From Dromaius novaehollandiae (Eukaryota; Chordata; Aves; Casuariiformes; Dromaiidae), in NCBI RefSeq assembly GCF_036370855.1, contig NC_088112.1, positions 21,692,469 to 21,756,468 of the forward strand: DNA of 64,000 nucleotides, read 5' to 3'. Positions 24,781 to 38,622 of the stretch are shown piece by piece. Within the stretch, counting starts at the first letter, position 1, and each line of letters starts with the position of its first letter. The notes under the pieces were generated by a model. The model saw only the letters and a list, made by a program, of their open reading frames with translations, ran no database searches and was not told where the DNA came from. The translations under genes and the position numbers were made by a program.

Positions 24781-24890
24781 TTCTCAGGTGTTTCTTACAT
24801 GTAAAATGGAGATAAAAAAATACTCTTCAACCCAAGCTGTTGTGAGGATAAATCCATTAAAAATTGTGAGCCTCACAGAAACTAAGGCCC
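24781..24890 (+). repeat. L3/MIR-like ancient repeat tail
   Basis: 'cttacatgtaaaatgga', 'gctgttgtgaggataaat', 'cattaaaaattgtgag' and 'cctcacagaaactaagg' appear in the same order as in the conserved 3' tail of L3/CR1-L3 and MIR-type elements ('tctgtaaaatggggataat...gttgtgaggataaat...attgtgag..ctcagatactatgg'). Confidence 0.55.
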
Positions 24891-27800
24891 TCTTAACCTG
24901 ATGGTATTGCAAGCTTCTGCATGGCAGAGAGCGTCAGCAGTAGCTCAGAGCAAATGAGCTGAAGCTTTGCAAATCAGTGCAAAGCCTCAGGAAATTGGCC
25001 TTGTGGGCACAATATCATGTAACTTAGACCCCTAAATCAGTGAAAGTTTTACTAATAACTACAATAATAGCATTTACTTACTATAAAATTATTAAAAAGT
25101 ATAAATCATATGCCTCCAAATGCTCCTGAAATAGAAAACAGTTCCTTGTGAAGCTATTTAATACAAATAGTTCACAGCTCTAACGATGTGTGTCTCACAA
25201 TGGCAGATTGTTTCAAGGCTGGATTCATCTGCATTACGGATGGGGAGGACTACGCAGCCACGCTTCCTCCTAAAACCTGAAGTATGTGACACACTGGGCA
25301 GAGCTAATAAGGATCAGGGCTAGAGCTCCTTTAGCACCCCAGCTTCCACAGTAAATCCGTGTTTTACGTGTATTAACAGCTAAACTTTCCCACTGCCTTC
25401 ACATGAAGTGCTGTAGATTTGGGCTGAATCGCTGCCCTTTGCTCTATGCTCAAGTGCAGTCGCTGGCAGGACCGAACAAAGCAGCTGTTCGACATCACGC
25501 GGGTTTAGGACAGAAGTAAGGAAGAACGCTCTCCTGAGAGGTAAGGGTTAAGCACAGCCCTGCTCCGATTTAAATGTGATATGTTTCATGACTAAATGAT
25601 TTAATGAGATGTGACAGAGAGACCCCAAAAGAGAATTTACAGCTGCTCTTGGCAATTGGAAACATTACAACAGAAACAAGGCAGCAACCTTATTCTTGAG
25701 CCATTCAGACACAAGCACTCCAGCTGTTCATTCATCACTGCTAACAAGTTGCCAGAGGACTCCCAGGAGATCTACAAGTCATGAAAAAAGCACACTCAAG
25801 ATTGTTATCTACAAACTTACATGGTAATAATAATAATAAACAGGGTCAGAAATAAAGGCAAAGGATTTTGTAAAAACAGAGCTGGGGTTCATTTTATTTG
25901 TCCTTGGGTTCCTAAATACTTAAGAGTGCATTTACTTTATATTTTCAAGCTCTTCTTCACAACCAGAAATATTGGTATACACAGTGGATTTCTTAATTGA
26001 GAGCTAAGATTTTTGGAGAACCTTTAAACTGTTTAAAACAGCTAGCGTTTTAAGAGATGCACAAAGTCTCATAGCATCCATGACAAAAATCTCAGTGGTT
26101 GGCACCAGGATACCTTTCCTTTCTGGACACTGCCAGCATTACTGCACAGAACTGGAAGCAGAGCAACAATAATCAGTATTGCAGACCAAACCTTACCTCT
26201 CTGTGCTACATTGTAGAGCTTTTGCCTACACCGAGCATCACTAGGACACATTCTGCGCTTGCATACAGCTCCTACAGACACTGACGTATCCTCCTGGGTA
26301 TGATACAGAAAACACCAACGATGGGCAGCAAACGATGGCGAGTTCTGCTCGCAGTTCACTCGTATTTCACACTTGGCCATTGCTCTTTCAGCACTGACTG
26401 CGCACTAGTAACATCACACAAACACAAACTGTAGGTATAGCACATGAACATAAGAGAAATATTTTCTCACAGCCCTGCGTCTTCTTTCAGCTCCAAATAC
26501 AACAGACTGGTCACTGCTTCCTAAGCCTCACCAGGGAGCAGGACGAAGCAGAAACGCGGCCACCCTGCTGCCTCCAGAGCTGGTGGAGGGGCGCGGGAGC
26601 TCTGAGCCCCCCGGTTCAGAAGCGGGCTCACGCCCGCCTGCTTCCCAGGCTTTTTTCCAGATGTTGGAAAGCAAAAGTCTAAGGGAAGCAACGCAAACAC
26701 AAACAGCAAATGCTGCCCATAAAAGCCTCAGATCACTCAGTGGTGTATTACCTTTAAATGTTATTTTCATTATTTGGCATCAGCTGGGATACAGATGGCT
26801 GCTCAGAGTCACTGGCTTCAAGAACTAGGTCGATGGTGGCACAGATAAAGTGAAAATAAAAAGGCTGGGTTTTACCCACCAAAACCATCCAAAGAGCAGC
26901 AGCCCAAAGGACAAAATAACATCCCTGAGAGCGCTCGTTGACCACAGACTTCGCAGGTGTGGTTACACTGCCTGGTAAGCAAACGAGCTAGCAGGGCAGA
27001 GCACTGGACTGTATCATACATACGCATTCATTACTTTTCACCAGAATAATAATTCCTATGGGAGTTAATCCTTCTGCATGACATTACAGCAAACACAGTC
27101 AATAGTTTTTTGGCATTTCCTATGATTTAGTTAGTTTTTTTTAATACTATATAGATGAAAGGCAGTATTAAGCAACTACTGCCATACTAAGTCTTACAGA
27201 TGTGCCACAGATCAGAGACAGAGGCCCCAGTTTTTATTCAGTCCCTGATCTCACACAAAGTGTTTTGCATGCAAAACAACTTACCAACATTTCCTTTGCT
27301 CATGGTTTTTGTTTGTTTGCTTTTTTAAGGTTGTTTTCCCAATTCACAGCTATATAAACAGCTGCAGCGAGTAGGGTGTTCTGCTGCAGCGTGGAGCAGA
27401 AAAGAGCAACTGCACACTGGGGAAAAGAAAGCAGGGTTGCCAAGAATTACCCTAAATTAGTACTGTCACCAAATGTTTTGCGTTGTGAAGCCACAGCCAT
27501 GCTTTTAGTGACATAAATCTTCATTAGAAGTTTTGACTGAGTAAAGTTACAGGATTTGTCCCTAGTAAAATATGACTGTAGATCTTTCAGTCAGAACAAT
27601 CAATCATATTTCAAAGTCCCGTTAAAAAGATAAAACAAATTTTAGTTGAACAAGGTTGCCAATTGATACCATGCTGTAAGCACATGTTTCTCTACACCAC
27701 TAGTATCCAAACTCTTTGAACCCATACAATTTTTTTTAATGATATCATATGCTATGTTGCATAAAACTGAGACATGTTTCTAGTGTCTCGGTCAAGGCTG

Positions 27801-30800
27801 TACCAGCCTGGGTAAACACACAGGACTTTGTGTTACTGTTTAATATGGTTTCTCAAGCCAGATGAACTTCATTTAGCATGGCTCAGATTACCAGTGATCC
27901 CTGGGCCACAGACTGGGAGCTGCTCAAATCATTTAAAAGGAAAATACTGTACATGCTATCAACCGTCCATTAGCAAAGGCTGGATTTAATATGATTTAAT
28001 ATGATCCCACAGTGAAAAACACATTAAGTTTTCCATTGCATTTATGTCCTCCTCCTAATGTCTAAACTTCATTTTTATAAAATAATGCCACCAAACACTA
28101 TTTCTATTGCCTAATTAAAGGTTTCAAAATAGCTTCATGTTTGTTTTATATTACTTTTCCTACTACGTCCTGTATAAATACCTGGCTAATACAGGTAGCT
28201 TTTATTTGTGCTCTGAACCAGTGGTATGAATAATAAATCTCTTGGAAAGTTAAAGGTATTCAGGGAAGAGCTGAGAACCTCTGCAGCGACAGACCCCCAG
28301 GACCAGGGCGAGCCCTGCACAGCCTCAGCTCATGTACGTTAGTGCGAGGCCACGGGTTTCTGCTGTGCAGCCGAGGTGATCTCGCACAGGCTGCTGCCGG
28401 GGCCGGAGGTGCTGCATTCCCCCTGTTCTTTCTTATCCCCATTGCTGGCCTGCCCCTGCCCCTTCCCTGCTGCAGCTCTGGTACTGGTCATCTTTGCTAA
28501 GCTGATCCATTTTGCTGATTGTGCAGAAACTATTCAGGATTTTTGTTTAGTTTTCTGCTAGTTTATTGAGCTAAGGCAGCTCGGAGCAGAACTGGGTGGA
28601 CACGAGTCTGTGCACACCAGGGCAGGACACCCACCGTCCAGCGGCACCACGCCGTTAGCACAGCTCATGCTCCAAAACCCAAGTTCGCTCCAGGCCAGCT
28701 TACCTCCTCTCAGCACTAGTCCTGTGCCTGGCTTCCTTTGAGTGTGGGCATGAAACAAAAACCCCGTTAGGGCGTATTCCTCTGATCTGCGATTGCCTGC
28801 ACCACTTGCGGAAGGTGTGCCCTTGGTCGCACCGTAAGGACATGAATGCTTACCTGGCACACACTCAGCCAGTAAGGAGACTTACTATAAATCTGCTTTG
28901 CACTCTGGTATTGATTCCACTCAAATCAACAGCGAAATTCTTTGAGCTCTATAGATTTTAATTTGCTGAAAGCATAAAAGAGAAATAAGACAGACCATTT
29001 TGGGAATGTATCACTTGCCAGAAGTTTTACTTTCTTTTTCACAGATAATCGTAAAACTAGAATTTTAATGCAGCTTGTCACTGCATTTAGCAGATGTCTT
29101 CAGGAATCACACTTGTAACTAAGAATTAGAAAGAAACAGTAGTGCAGGATGCAAACAAGCAGCCCCCAGGAAACTGATCTATTTGTTTCTCTTCTCAGCA
29201 CCACAAAAAGTGAGAGAAGTGAGGAGAGAGGGATGTTACAGGTCCCCTGGGACAAAGGTCCAGCTGAAGAGCAGAAATGCCAGCTGCTGTCTGCTTTACT
29301 CATCAGGTATACGCTCTTCTGTGCACTTAAAGTAAATAAATAAAGAGGCTTCTGGTGCTATGTTGATACAGTTACACAGCAAAGGTGCAGGCAGGCTCCC
29401 TGTTTTCTCCCACAACACTCAAGTACAATAGTGTCTTTATCACAGGGAGGCTAAATAAATAATGCAGCCATTAGATGTTATAAAGAAAAGGAGCATTACG
29501 TGATTAAGTTCCAAATACAGAATAGGGTAGCTCTGCCACTCTCCCAAATAAACAAGCAAATATACAGCTAAGGAAGCCACAGACTCAAGCAGCAAACTGC
29601 TATATCAAACTGCTGGCTTTCTTTTCTTTCTTTTTTTTTTTTTTTTGGACAAAAAATTACACAGGATCAGATTTACAGAACATGAAGGTCTGGGTATTAA
29701 ATTAGTTCAGTTCAGGATAATGGCTGATAACAGATATTTCTTTCTGATATGTTTTTGTTTACTGCGGTGGAGCTAAGTGCATAAAAATACTAGGATCTAA
29801 ACTAATGTCTCTTGAATGTAGCTTCTGAAAAAAATTAATTTTGCAAAGCAATTTGTGCAAATATTCCTGTTAGTAAAAGCAATATTATTTTAATAATCAA
29901 GCTCTCAAATGAATTTCAGAGGTCTCCAAGCAAACCGGACTCATTAAGCTCCTGACTGCACATGCATCTTCACATTTTGGTAAGCATTTATTCAGCTGGT
30001 ACCCTGAAAATGCCAGTTAATTATTTAAATCTTGGAGTCCCCCTGAACTTCAGAAGCCATTGGGATAACAGAATAATATACAAATCCCTTCCCTGCTTTT
30101 CATCTTTTTTTTGGGGGGGGGGGGTCTTAATATATTAAGAGTAATATTTTAGGAAGCACAAATTCTCTTTTCTACAAAAGATTTTCTGTTAGGAAAGCCC
30201 TTATCCCACAATCTATGCACAATGGAAATTCCACAACTTTTATGAGAGTTTTGGCTATAGAAGAAACTCAGGAACCAGCTTCAAGATGCTTTTCAAATGG
30301 TAAAGTTGTAAGTAAAGAAGTTAAACAGCAATACATCAGCAGGAAAATGGGAAGCATAGGATGTATCTGTTATGCAAATTCCTGCAATTAGACATACAAA
30401 AAGCTAAAATGGGTCACTGCATTTTTAATCTGTTCATATTAAAAGAAACAGTTTTTCCTGGATATGTAACTTAAACTTCTATTACAATCTCATCTAATGA
30501 CTGACAACCTACCAGAAAACCTCACTAACCTGCAAAGGGCTTCCTCTTTATTTGATGTGATCAAATCCTTCTTGTTTTATCAATCTCTGGTTTATGTAAT
30601 TTAGGCAATATTTCCAGTGAGTACCTGAAAAATTACTTGCAAAATTAAAAAATAAAAATGTTGCTTTGACCTTAATAACATTTCTCAGATGTAGAGCTGA
30701 AGGAAGCCATTTAATAGATTTGGGGCTACACGGTAATTTATCCACATTCATACATTAAGTTAATGGCAAAAGCACGAAGAGAATAAATCTTCTATTTTAC

Positions 30801-32287
30801 CATTCCCTGCTCTATTCACTAGGCCGGATTTCCTGCGCTAGATAATCATGCTATCTGCAAGCTTTGCGGGAGCATTTTCAAAGGTCAGTTCAGGTTATGT
30901 CTTCAGATCCTTAAACTCAGGAGCCCTAAGACTACACATGCAAGCTCATAGTCTAGCACTATGCTAGAAGAGGTTCTACTCACCCTACTGAAATGCCGCC
31001 AAAATTGTAAAAATGCCACCTATGATGCCTTTAAATACAATGAAGCACTTCCAAAAACCAGGTCACTTAGCATGTGCCTTAATATGGATTTAAGTGTGTC
31101 TCTAAGTGTTGGAAGAAGGATTCCTGTATGCCCCCACGTTCAGCTCTGCAAGATCTGTCATCTGGGAAATGAGAACAGCTGGCGCGAAAGGGCAGGCAGG
31201 GGAGGAACAGATCCATCACCGGATCGTTCGCACCCATGTCATCCTAAGCTTGATTACGGTTCTGCATCTGTCTGCTGCGTGCGACTCCTCAGCCTTTGCT
31301 GGAAAATAACACATGGCAGAAAGAGTAGCTGAGTTGCCTGACTAATGCCACTTATGGAGAAAATAACATGCTCCAGTTAGAACAACTTATTTCAGTCAAA
31401 AGTTTGCAAGGAATTCCCATGAGATTGACTAGAACTCAGAAGTTCACACCGGTAGCACTGTCAGAGATGTGAACTTTTTGAGGACAAGATCTGGTAGGAA
31501 TAGCTTTTTAGCAGTCCCTATCGTAGATATTCTCAGTATGTCAACTGAATCAATTAAGTAAAAATTGCTTCAATTCATCCTGAAATTTCTTTTTCAGCTT
31601 TTCTGCAAAAACTTAAAAGCACAATTTTTTTCTTTTGTGACAAAGTGTTTCATTTCACCCAAAATTAAATTTTTCATTTCCAAGATGTGCAAAACCATCC
31701 CAGAACAACCCAAATTTGGACATTGCCAGCAGTGTAGCTGAACAGCATGTAACCTGTCAAGGACTGCAAAATGCACCTGAACTCAGGATACTTTTTTGGG
31801 CAGTAAGCTCATACTGAGGTCTTCTAGGAGCGCTGGTGGTAGCTAAAGCAGCCAAAACCTCAAAGACAGCACTCTTCCCTATGGATCTTGCAATTAAATT
31901 GTCTTAAATTCTTCTATGAATGGCCTTCAGCAGGAGGGCTAGATGAAGAAATAAAGGAAGGAAGCATGGGCAGGTGCAAACTGAACACTTGCCATAAGTA
32001 GAAAGATCACACTGTCTGGATTAGACAAAAAGCAAATAGTATGAGCTCATCTGATCTTAAGCTGGAAGGACCCCGAATGCACAAATCCCTCAGTAATGTG
32101 GAGCACGTGCATGCCGCCCTTGTGGGAATCAGCAGAGACAAGCTCCTCTGAGACCCAATGAAAGAAGCATTCCCGGTGCAAGCCAAGCTCAAAACTGCTC
32201 AATCACTGTTCAAGAGATACGACTTTCAGCTCTGAGATGTTGGGGCACAACATTGTCCATCACTGCTGTTCAGAGCATGCCTGGGCA

Positions 32288-32307
32288 GGGGGGGGGGGGG
32301 GGGGGGG
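32288..32307 (+). repeat. Poly-G run (20 G)
   Basis: Uninterrupted G tract in an otherwise ordinary AT-rich stretch. It can form a G-quadruplex, and its exact length may be unreliable in the assembly. Confidence 0.9.
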
Positions 32308-35300
32308 CACTATATCTTTTAGGGCTTGTACAAATCTCCCATATCAGACCTAGCAGGTACCAGGAATATTCTTCCTTAAAAGGTTTGAGCACACAAAGAG
32401 TCAAACAGAGCAGTTCGGAAAAATGATGCACTGCTCATTTCTCAGAACAATGTTGATGGTGCCAGTGATGCACAAAAAAAAAGCATTAAATTTTTAATGC
32501 TTGGTTTTCTGCAGTATCTGATATGAAGCCAAGTCATTCTTGATTCCTCTACAAAATCTTGTAAAAAATGGCTTGTGATATTTTAGATACCAGAACATTC
32601 AACTTCAGCAATATGGAACATGATGTGACTGTCGCAAAGACAGAACAGTAAAAATCTGGAGATTAGCTTTTCAGTAATTATTTATAAAAGTATGACAGAT
32701 CCTGAGATCTCAAACTCTTAAATTTTATGGACTCCAAAATTATCCCAAAACTCAGCTCAAACAGTACATCTGCAGAGATATTTGTTCTACAGCTCCTGGA
32801 ATGTTTGTTGACAATTTTAAAATAAATATTTGCAACATTGTATTAGTAGATTTTTTTCAGAGCAACAAAAAATTGGCTTGTTGATATTACCAGAAAAATA
32901 CTGAGAAACATCACCTTCAAAGCAGACTGAAATTATTTAAATACAGGCTCAGTTTGTAGCCCCATGCATAAATACTCCTAGAGAGATGCATAGGAAGAAC
33001 CTGTTATTTTCAAATTCTGCTCATACTCCTTCCCTGTTCTTGAAGCTAGGAAAAGGTATAATAAATGTAGGGCCAGGTGCAGAAATGTCCATGATCCAGG
33101 AAATGAATTTGTGCCCATGCAATGGAATGCTCTGCTGAGAATAAACTCACATCATTGCGTATTTGGAATGAAAATCGGACAGGTTTGTGTATTATAGAAG
33201 GGTGCTATGCTTGTTAGCATTGCTTGACATTTCCTGTTATAGGTGTTTATTATGAAAAACACTTACCGTCCATTTGGCTGGAATATTCCAGCCGGAGGGT
33301 TGTGTTTTTTTGTTCTTTTTTTTTGGAAAGTGTCAGATGAAGTGGTCCAGCTGTTTAAGAACAAGGCTCTGAATAATACATAGTTTTATCAATGTTAAAA
33401 AAAAATCTGACAATCTTTATGACACCATAGCTTTTGTGCTTTAGAGTTCAGACTCAGAATCTGATAAAGAACAGCTTGTGTGTCCGGTATTTGTCTTTGA
33501 TGCATCTGTGAAATCTAAATATTCTAAATTTGATTGAATTTAAATCCCTGAATAATAAGTTGGAATATATTCAGCAGAGATTTAACATCGAATTTCCATG
33601 CAGTCAATCCACAACTTACAAGACTGTTCTTGGAATCCAGTCAGAAGCGCAGCATCACCCACAGATGCCGAAACCAGAGCACCGCTCTCGGCTGGGCTCT
33701 AATCTCTGCTCTGTCTGGATCACTAACAGGTGGAGCAAAGGAATCGGATTCAGAGAAGACAAGAGTTATAATAAGGTGGAACACAGTGAAATGAAAGCAG
33801 TGTGTTGAGGCAGGCCTGGTGGGCCAAGGAGAGAAACAGTGGTTAAGGCTGTTCTAGCAAGGAGGCTTGAAATAGAAGGAGAAGAATTGAAGAAAAAATA
33901 AACAAATAAAAAAGAAACACTGATTTGGAGGAGGATGAAGGCGACAGATCAGTGGGGAAACTAGGCAAGTCTGGACTTGTTTTAGCAAAGAGACTGGCGT
34001 TTGGAGTTAAGAGGATGACAAGGAAGAAAGGTAGCAAAGGCAAACAGCCAGCAGGGGAACTGGGGCTGTTTGGGCAAAAAGAGAAAAGGACAAATCCAGA
34101 AAAGCAAGGCACAAAATAAAATGAAACCAATAAAAACAAGAAATATAATTCTTGATTCAGTGATGAAGGAAAGCCATCCTGCCAAGCAGGCTTAAGTCCT
34201 TGCTCAAAAGCCCAGAAATGAGCTGATCACCACTAATAACTAATACCAGTGTAAAAACTCACCCTGGAACAGGGAAACTACAGCTTAGAAAGATCTGACT
34301 AAATTATGGGTCTTTAAATTGTCCAAGTCTGCTATACTTCATGCAAGGGTACTTAGAGGCCTGGCTAAAGCAGCCGCAGAACTGACACTGGTTGTCTTCG
34401 AGGGCTGCTGGGAGGCTGGTGGCATATGAGACAGGAAAAAGGCAGATAAAATGCCTGTTAAAGGGGAAAAACTGCAAAGAGTTGGGCGGGGGTCTGGTTG
34501 GCCTAACTTTAATTTGACATGGTTTATCATTGGCAAATTCATATTAATTGTAGAAAATGTGTAAAGTAAACAAATGTAAGCAAACAAACTATCTGTGAGC
34601 AACTGTAACTTAACATTTCACACATTGCATAGTAGATGTTTTCCAACAGTTTTTATACTATTATAGAGTAGTTTGAAAGTATTCCTTTTTTGACCCATTC
34701 TTTTATTCCTCATTCTTCTCTAAAGTTAGTTCTTTCAATATCAGAGGCCAAGTAGCTTTGCAAGCTAGGAACCAACAGAATGGATGAGGTCCCTTGTTAG
34801 ATCCCCAGGCTAACTTGGCTAGCAGTGCAGGTCATTTAACACACTGATGAGAGGAGAGAGGGGGACACATTCTGCCCTGTATCCAATGCCTACCTAAACT
34901 CACTCCTGTTCTGACAGGGAGAAAGGCTGTTTATCTAATAACGCCTATCTGTGACAGCAAGCACAGGCACCCCCCATTAGTTTGCATGCAAAAAACTAAA
35001 TCTCTTCTTCTGAGGAAGGACAGAAGATACAAATTCTGTACCACATGTAACCGTGCAGAGGACTGTACTTAGTCATTGCGTTGTACGATGGTAGGCACAC
35101 AAAACCTGCTGAATCAGCAGAAGCTCCACTCAATATGGGATAACTGAATTCACTTCCAGGTCTTGCCATCAGGCATTCATTCCCACACCTGCGTATCTGG
35201 AATTGCTCAATGCCAACAACACAACACTTCAAGCCATAAAGTCACAACTCCGCTGATCATCAAGAATCTTTCAGGTCACCAGAAAATGTGTTGGCAGGCT

Positions 35301-35393
35301 GGTTTTGGAATATTTAATACATTTATTCACTTTGAAACATGCCTACTTTTACACAACCCCATTAAACACTGCTGTGATTCTTTAAAGAGTTAT

Positions 35394-35456
35394 TCAAGGC
35401 CCACTGAAGTAAATGACAGCTTTCCATTGATTTCAGCAGATTTTGAATCGGGCCTA
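35394..35456 (+). repeat. Ancient CR1-like fossil
   Basis: 'aaggcccactgaagtaaatgacagctttccattgatttcagcagattttgaatcgggcc' in pieces resembles the old sauropsid repeat 'ggcccattgaagtcaatgg...tcccattgacttcaatgggagcaggatcgggccc'. It contains an imperfect inverted ATTGA/TCAAT core. Recognised by eye only. Confidence 0.5.
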
Positions 35457-38129
35457 AATTAGAGAAAGAAATGGGGAGAAAATATCCAAAGCAATTTATC
35501 TTTTGCATACCCTCACGACAAATGTACTGCTCTTTTCAAGAGAAGTTTATATTTGCTTGTTTGAGTGTGCAAATGGTGCAGTCAAAAATGAGCAAAACGT
35601 TCTGCTGACATGAAGCAGGATGGGAGCACGGGGCTCCTCACCGGTAAAGCACACAGCTGCTGAAACCAGTGCGAGGCACTGGGACTGCCTTCCGGGCAGC
35701 CAGCACCTCCCTGGCACAAGCAGCGGAAACCCAGGTCACTGGAATATCCTGCAAGACACCTGGAGAAACAGCAAGTTGATGTCACAGTACCAAAGATGAA
35801 AACCTAATAATGGAAATTGGAATTTGTATTAAGACTGAATAAAATTTATGAGGTATACTCAAACTTGGCATCAATGATGTTTCTAACCCAGATTTTCATT
35901 TGCAGGTAACTTTTAAAGAAAGTAAAGCTTGATTTTAATAACTAAGATTAGGAGAATATTATAAACAAAGAAGTGATTATGATTATTTTTCCCCTCCTCT
36001 CCTCTTTTAATTCAGTTTAATTCATTCTCTTTTAATAATTAAAATAATGCTTGCATAAAATCACGTTAAAAGAACATTCACAGCACTCCTATTCTGCTTC
36101 TGTGTCTGCCCCACCCTTCATTTCTTTAACAGACCCATTTTCATCACTTTGTGCTGCCCAGCCTCCTGTCAAGCCACCCCGGTGCGCCCAGCCAGAGCCA
36201 GTCCCCTGCTCCAGCCTGGCCTGGGGCAACTGGAAGCACCCAGGACCGGGGACCTGGTGCGTTATCCAAAGCAGGTTCATTTGTTCTTTGGGACTGTCAT
36301 ACAACCAGTCCAGCTGTGACTGGAAGCTCTTGGAGATTCCAGCATGTTCACAGCACAGGATCTTCAGACATTTCAGTTACTAAAATCAAAGCCTGTGCAT
36401 TTTTCCAAGGCTTATTACTTGGCTAGACTTGGGAGAATTTTCAGAGGGAACAGCTAAAGGCACATCCCTGATGCAAATTCATGCAAAACAAAATTTAGTT
36501 CCCTCTCCAAAGCGTGGGAAATGAAGCTGCTCAGTGAAAGGTCAGAACTTTTGAAAACAGGCAAAAATTTTTCCCCACTAAACTCATTCTTAGAAATCTA
36601 GGATTCATTTTGTCCATGTTTTTCCAAAATTCTGAGCAAAGCAAACAGCTGGAATGCAAATTTTTAGATGAAACTTTGCCAAGTCAGCAGGAGGAAGAGT
36701 GCGTTGTAACTGAAAGCACCAACCACCTCGCAACATGAAGTTAGTCATCTGTTCTTTAAATTTGAGCCAAAACCGCGTGTTCATGGGCTGCGTCTGGCCT
36801 GGAGGGCAGGTACCTCCAGGGCTCCCTCCCAACCTGCGCATTCGCTGCCCAGACCCTTCCCCAGCGCAGGGAACCCAGCGGCGCGGGCCACGAGGCTCGC
36901 CAGCCCGCTCGCCAAAGCTGCTTGCCCTGGATGCTCGGGTGCGGGTCCCAGTTTTCGCAGCTCATCCTGCACTGTGCATAGAGGCAGCAAGTCCACCTGC
37001 AGACTTGAACAGCACTGCTAGTACGAGTCTGGCCCTCTGCATGCTTGGACTTGCACCTTAACACTGAATGAAGCCAAATGAGACAGTATCAGACTGTGCA
37101 AAACCCTCATAGGCAAATGCATAAGTAAATTAGCATTTTCTCTCATCACTTGTAAATAGGTGGAAGATCTTTTATGCAGCTTTTTTTTCCCACTTGAAAG
37201 TACATTTCTAAGTCAAAAGCTTCTATTCTGGTCAACATGGACCTCTATTTTCTAAGTGTATGCTCGAATTATTTTTCCAAGTTTTAACTTGAAAATATTT
37301 AAGTTTTTTAAAATTTTCACTTGTAAGTGCACACCATTTGGAAACTTTTCTACTTTTTCAATAATACCAGATCATGAATCTTCTGCAAAATGCAAAGCAC
37401 ACAAATTAGAAATCCTTTAGAATATGTTTCTTCATTAAAATATATTCAGCTTCTACCTGATGCTGCTTCATTCCAGACATCAAATGCTGCTAAGGAAACT
37501 TATTTCTGAGAGAAGAATCCTATTAACAAGTCTCTGCACAACAGGAAAAGCATCCAGGAAATTAGTACCCCTGTGATTTTTGAAGAAAATAATTATGTAG
37601 CTTATTTAAATGAATAGTAGGATTCAAAAACTACCACTGAAGAGAGCATAAGTATAAAGCCACATTGTAACACATCAAAACTATTTTTGTCCTGTAACTC
37701 CAGCATATTCTGAACTATGAAAGGATTCTTTTTTACCATTGCAACAGTATCAGTTAGATAAAATCATTTTTAAAATCTCTTCTATCGGCAGACAATAGTA
37801 CATTATCCAGCAGTATACCTTTCCTTTAATACCACAGGAATGATTAGAGGCAACATACCCAAGAAACACCACAAAAAACTTACTTTTTCAGCCATGACTG
37901 TCTAAAATAAGAAACGAGGGCTGCATTGTATTGACAACGTTAGTTTCACGTAGTAATTCAAATAACAGGTTTTGAAAATGCTTCTTTGCAAATTTTTCAA
38001 ACATCTTAAAGGCCCATGAACTTTAGATTGCTTTGCTGCATTCAGACGATCTCCCCCCCGGCATCCCCAACTTCATCTACCTCCGTAAATCTCCATTCAC
38101 CTTCTCAAAGGCAAATGACTCCCAGCCGG

Positions 38130-38520
38130 ACCCACGCGTTCACGGTGATTAGCGCCGAGCCCGCAGCGCGGCTCATCGCCGGGAGCGTCCGCCGGCCCCG
38201 GCCGCAGCGGCCCCCCGAGCCGCGGCCCAGCGGGTACCTGAAGCTCCGCGCCCCGCTGCGGCCGCCGCCGCCGCTCCGCCCGGGCGCAGCATCCTCCTCG
38301 TGGCCGGCCGCGCCGCGGCGGGGCTCCTGCGGGCTCCGCGGCTGCCCGCTGCCGCTGCCCTGCCCCGGGGGAGGCGCCGGGGTGGGGTTTGGCTGACGGC
38401 CCCGCAGCTCCGGCCTCCGCGGAGCGGCGCGACCCGGCGCGGAAGGGGGAGAAGGCGCCCGCGGAGCGGCCGCGCCCGGGAGCGCCTTCCTCGCGGGGAG
38501 CCCTGGTCACCATTTAGCCC
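38130..38520. promoter_or_regulatory. CpG island, probable promoter/first exon of SHROOM1 or an unknown transcript
   Basis: About 390 bases with very dense CpG and GC far above the flanks. On the minus strand a CAG|GTACCC donor ends an exon at 38,238. That would suit an untranslated SHROOM1 first exon spliced to the acceptor at 10,121 over about 28 kb. No TATA box is visible. It could instead drive a plus-strand non-coding transcript toward GDF9. Open frames through it (for example minus 38,097-38,513) are Arg/Ala/Gly/Pro-rich and follow from composition. Confidence 0.65.
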
Positions 38521-38622
38521 TTTTCTCGCTCCGGGTCACATAAGGACGTGCACCTTAACCGTATCCAACGATAATTCAAAATAAACAAAACCCCGGCAAA
38601 ACACAAGTTTCCCAATTCCTAC

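Larger units (their letters stand above)
24891..38100. other. Gene-free stretch, probable SHROOM1 5' intron (part 3)
   Basis: No supported gene. Small CpG-richer patches lie at about 26,520-26,660 and 36,780-36,960. There are homopolymers (T at about 29,630-29,646, G12 at 30,113-30,124, G20 at 32,288-32,307), a short AAT run near 25,826 and an ancient repeat at 35,394-35,456. The 123-codon frame at 30,961-31,332 has no family signature. Confidence 0.5.

Noticed and set aside
27341-27400. TATATAAA with adjacent CAGCTG as a promoter
   Set aside because: No open exon, CpG enrichment or gene start follows; TATA-like strings are frequent in AT-rich sequence.
38097-38513. 138-codon Arg/Ala/Gly-rich minus-strand frame in the CpG island, and opposite-strand frames
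   Set aside because: Composition effect of a GC-rich island; open in several frames on both strands.
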